A DNA stretch of 64,000 nucleotides from Tritrichomonas musculus. Lineage: Eukaryota; Parabasalia; Tritrichomonadida; Tritrichomonadidae. The stretch is from assembly GCA_039105265.1 (NCBI GenBank), contig JAPFFF010000008.1, positions 1,488,001 to 1,552,000 on the forward strand, written 5' to 3'. Each line of letters opens with the position of its first letter. Within the stretch, counting starts at the first letter, position 1. Both the position numbers and the translations under genes were made by a program. The notes under the pieces were generated by a model that had not been told where the DNA came from, made no database searches, and saw nothing but the letters and a program-made list of their open reading frames with translations. Shown here in pieces: positions 62,227 to 64,000 of the stretch.

Positions 62227-63159
62227 ATGTACCCGACGCTAAATCCAGCTGAAGAACAAACACCGATTCCTATAGAATATGCTTACTTTTTAGAAGATGG
62301 ACAGCAAGACCCCAGCAAACCAAATCGATATTACTTTAATTTCCCACAAGAATGGTGCACTTCAAATAGAGGAGAATCTATTGTTGGAGTAAGAAATATG
62401 TGGTTGATTGCGAGAAGAAGAAAAATTGAATTCACCATCACAATTGCAAAATTTCAAAAGAAATATTTTAATATAGTGGAAGGGAATGATACGACTTCAA
62501 AAATAAATAATATGATGTTATCGTATAAAGATAATATAAAAGTAAAAGATGTAAAAGTTATCGATTGGATGTCGATAGAAGGAGATTTTAGAGGATTCTT
62601 TAATGCTATTCATACATCAATAAAAAACTATATAGCAACATGGTGGAAGGACGTCAATGAAATATTTGTACAGTCAGATACTGATATTTTAAATAGAGAT
62701 ATACAATCTGATGGCTATTATGATGAGAGGGGTTTTCATGAAAAAATATATTCAGAACGAAATAATAATGATGCGGATGAATATGGTGTAGCATTCAAAT
62801 TAAAAGAAACAAATAAAGATTTTGATGAAGTATTTAATATTGGTGATGGAGTTAGTCAAAACAATAAAGATGTGTATTTAAAGTACTATGATAAAGTTTT
62901 AACGTTTGATAATGTATGGGATAGACATTCATGTAAAGTTTATTCATCAATAGCAGAACAATCAAATCGTTACTATATTGGTAATTCGAATGTTAATTTC
63001 AACCCCATCAAATACTTTAAGCTGAATTCAACAGACCAAAGATTTTGGATTGATTTATATTCTGCTCGTGAATATAAAGCACCATTTAAATTACCAGTCG
63101 GTGAATCATTTGTTATTGAAATGCAATTCTTGCCATACAAGAAGATGCTTTACATTTAA
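62227..63159 (+). CDS. Polinton structural-type protein, possibly minor capsid (penton-like)
   Basis: 310 residues from ATG 62227; the frame is open further upstream, but alignment with the other copy supports this start (PIPIEYAYFLEDGQQD). Landmarks: NRGESIVGVRNMWLIARRR near the start, FDNVWDRHSCKVYSS about two thirds through, and the C-terminal LNSTDQRFWIDLYSAR with FVIEMQFLPYKKMLYI. The C-terminal half looks all-beta, in keeping with a jelly roll. It directly precedes the integrase (10 bp). Naming it a minor capsid protein is inference; membership of a trichomonad Polinton is well supported by the integrase neighbour and the second copy. Confidence 0.6.
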   Translation: MYPTLNPAEEQTPIPIEYAYFLEDGQQDPSKPNRYYFNFPQEWCTSNRGESIVGVRNMWLIARRRKIEFTITIAKFQKKYFNIVEGNDTTSKINNMMLSYKDNIKVKDVKVIDWMSIEGDFRGFFNAIHTSIKNYIATWWKDVNEIFVQSDTDILNRDIQSDGYYDERGFHEKIYSERNNNDADEYGVAFKLKETNKDFDEVFNIGDGVSQNNKDVYLKYYDKVLTFDNVWDRHSCKVYSSIAEQSNRYYIGNSNVNFNPIKYFKLNSTDQRFWIDLYSAREYKAPFKLPVGESFVIEMQFLPYKKMLYI

Positions 63160-63169
63160 ATGAATTTAA

Positions 63170-64000
63170 ATGAGTAGAAAACAATATAAAACTATTGAGG
63201 AGCTCCACCATTTTTTTCCGTGGAAGACACCATCTAAATTTGTCCCTCTTGCAAAACGCTATGGATTCACAGAAGAGGCAGCATTGAATTATTTAAAGAA
63301 AGTGGTTCATGATGTTAAAGTACCAAAGGCAAAATTCATGAACATCTATTCGAAGCATTCAGGTGGATACCAAATGGACACATTCATAAATGACAAAACC
63401 AAGGATGGATTAAATTACCTGATGCTAATTAATATTAACACGAGAAAAGCATATAGCTATCCAATGAAGGGGAAGGGTGCAAAAGAAGTAGCAAAGGCAT
63501 TAAATAAATTTTTTGAAGAAGAACCAGATGTCTATTCTATAACATCAGACCAAGATGCAGCTTATTTGTCCAATGATGTATTACAGCTAATGAAATCAAA
63601 TGATATAATATACAATACAACAGAAGACAATAACCATAATGTGCTGGGCATTATAAATAGATTCATGAGAACCATAAGAGATATGGTAGGTGAGAATAGA
63701 TACATTAATGAACAAGAGATGAATGGTTTAATAGATTCATACAACAATTCTCCCCACAGGTCACTAGACTATAAAATACCAAATGAAATGACAGAAAAAG
63801 ATGAAAAAGAATATGTAAAAACCAAATCACAAAACAATCCCTATGACTTCAAACCAAATGATAGAGTTAGAATTATTCAAGCTAAGGAGCCATTTTCGAA
63901 GCGCAGAAATAGAGTCAGCAAAGAGGCATACATAGTTGATTCCAAGGCTGGCAACCAATTTATAGTTAAGTCCAAAGATGAATCAATTGACAAGCTGCCA
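63170..64000 (+). CDS. Polinton integrase (retroviral-type), 3' end outside the window
   Basis: 277 codons are visible. The N-terminal part (FFPWKTPSKFVPLAKRYGF) is helical. The rve core has the first Asp in GGYQMDTFIND, the second in ITSDQDAAYLSN, and the Glu-side helix region NRFMRTIRDMVG with NSPHRSLDYKIPNEM after it. The GC-terminal SH3/chromo-like part (FKPNDRVRIIQAKEPFSKR; EAYIVDSKAGNQFIVKSK) is beginning as the window ends. It inserts the element DNA. It looks whole as far as it is seen. Confidence 0.88.
   Translation, partial: MSRKQYKTIEELHHFFPWKTPSKFVPLAKRYGFTEEAALNYLKKVVHDVKVPKAKFMNIYSKHSGGYQMDTFINDKTKDGLNYLMLININTRKAYSYPMKGKGAKEVAKALNKFFEEEPDVYSITSDQDAAYLSNDVLQLMKSNDIIYNTTEDNNHNVLGIINRFMRTIRDMVGENRYINEQEMNGLIDSYNNSPHRSLDYKIPNEMTEKDEKEYVKTKSQNNPYDFKPNDRVRIIQAKEPFSKRRNRVSKEAYIVDSKAGNQFIVKSKDESIDKLP

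Larger units (their letters stand above)
62029..64000 (+). mobile_element. Second Polinton (Maverick), left part, running off the window
   Basis: A capsid-like gene (62227-63159) followed at once by an integrase (63170-64000, cut by the window end). Both frames look whole. Gene order and sequence match the derivative at 54.5-57.7 kb. The left boundary is uncertain; a GC-rich patch at about 62030-62086 and the TTCAAAAAG cluster lie near it. If its terminal repeats resemble those of the derivative they are not in view. Age: probably young, given intact frames. Confidence 0.75.

Overview
The window looks like nuclear DNA of a parabasalid (trichomonad) protist, close to Trichomonas or Tritrichomonas. 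The signs are very AT-rich spacers with homopolymer runs, long intronless genes, kinase and ankyrin genes of the trichomonad type, beta-helix (Pmp-like) and BspA-like surface proteins, a BTB/ankyrin giant, Polinton (Maverick) pieces next to pogo-type transposases, and many short inverted-repeat elements. The species is an inference.

Layout. 1-16.5 kb: the end of a surface protein, an ankyrin relic, a polo-like kinase, two divergent paralogous tandem-CH coiled-coil genes (1708 and 1768 aa), and a decayed BspA-like leucine-rich gene. 16.5-19.7 kb: a hypothetical protein with a ubiquitin-like N-terminus, the ESCRT-II subunit VPS25, and a broken HEAT-like gene. 19.7-22.9 kb: an acidic-codon microsatellite abuts a GC-richer block of about 2.75 kb that looks like a mobile replicon: a replication-initiator-like coding region, a small acidic ORF, GGGGTC repeats and a perfect hairpin. 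25.7-27.9 kb: a surface protein with three near-identical ectodomain repeats on a beta-helix and membrane anchor. 29.3-34.9 kb: an inverted-repeat element, a TKL-type kinase gene running into a very unusual ankyrin array in which each repeat is separated from the next by an AT-rich spacer, and another small element. 36.2-40.4 kb: a BTB/ankyrin/MATH-like protein. 40.5-44.2 kb: gene relics and a hAT-like MITE with a perfect 8-bp target duplication. 44.2-51.6 kb: a Cys-rich plus beta-helix surface protein whose start is cut at a perfect inverted repeat, a membrane-anchored pseudokinase, and a complete beta-helix surface protein. 51.7-64 kb: transposon territory, with a DDE transposase gene split by a short Polinton derivative with 347-bp terminal repeats, a whole-looking pogo-type transposon inside a 27-bp minisatellite, and the edge of a second Polinton that runs off the window.

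How the genes fit together: the housekeeping genes (polo kinase, VPS25, CH cytoskeletal proteins) are independent single-gene units on both strands, with no operon logic. The surface proteins share a reusable module: variable ectodomain, beta-helix, one membrane helix, short tail. The most interesting signal is the spaced ankyrin array at 31.7-34.4 kb: the units vary mainly at silent positions, the spacers are not conserved and not frame-preserving, yet removing them would restore the exact 33-residue ankyrin period. This suggests non-canonical introns or another form of spacer removal.
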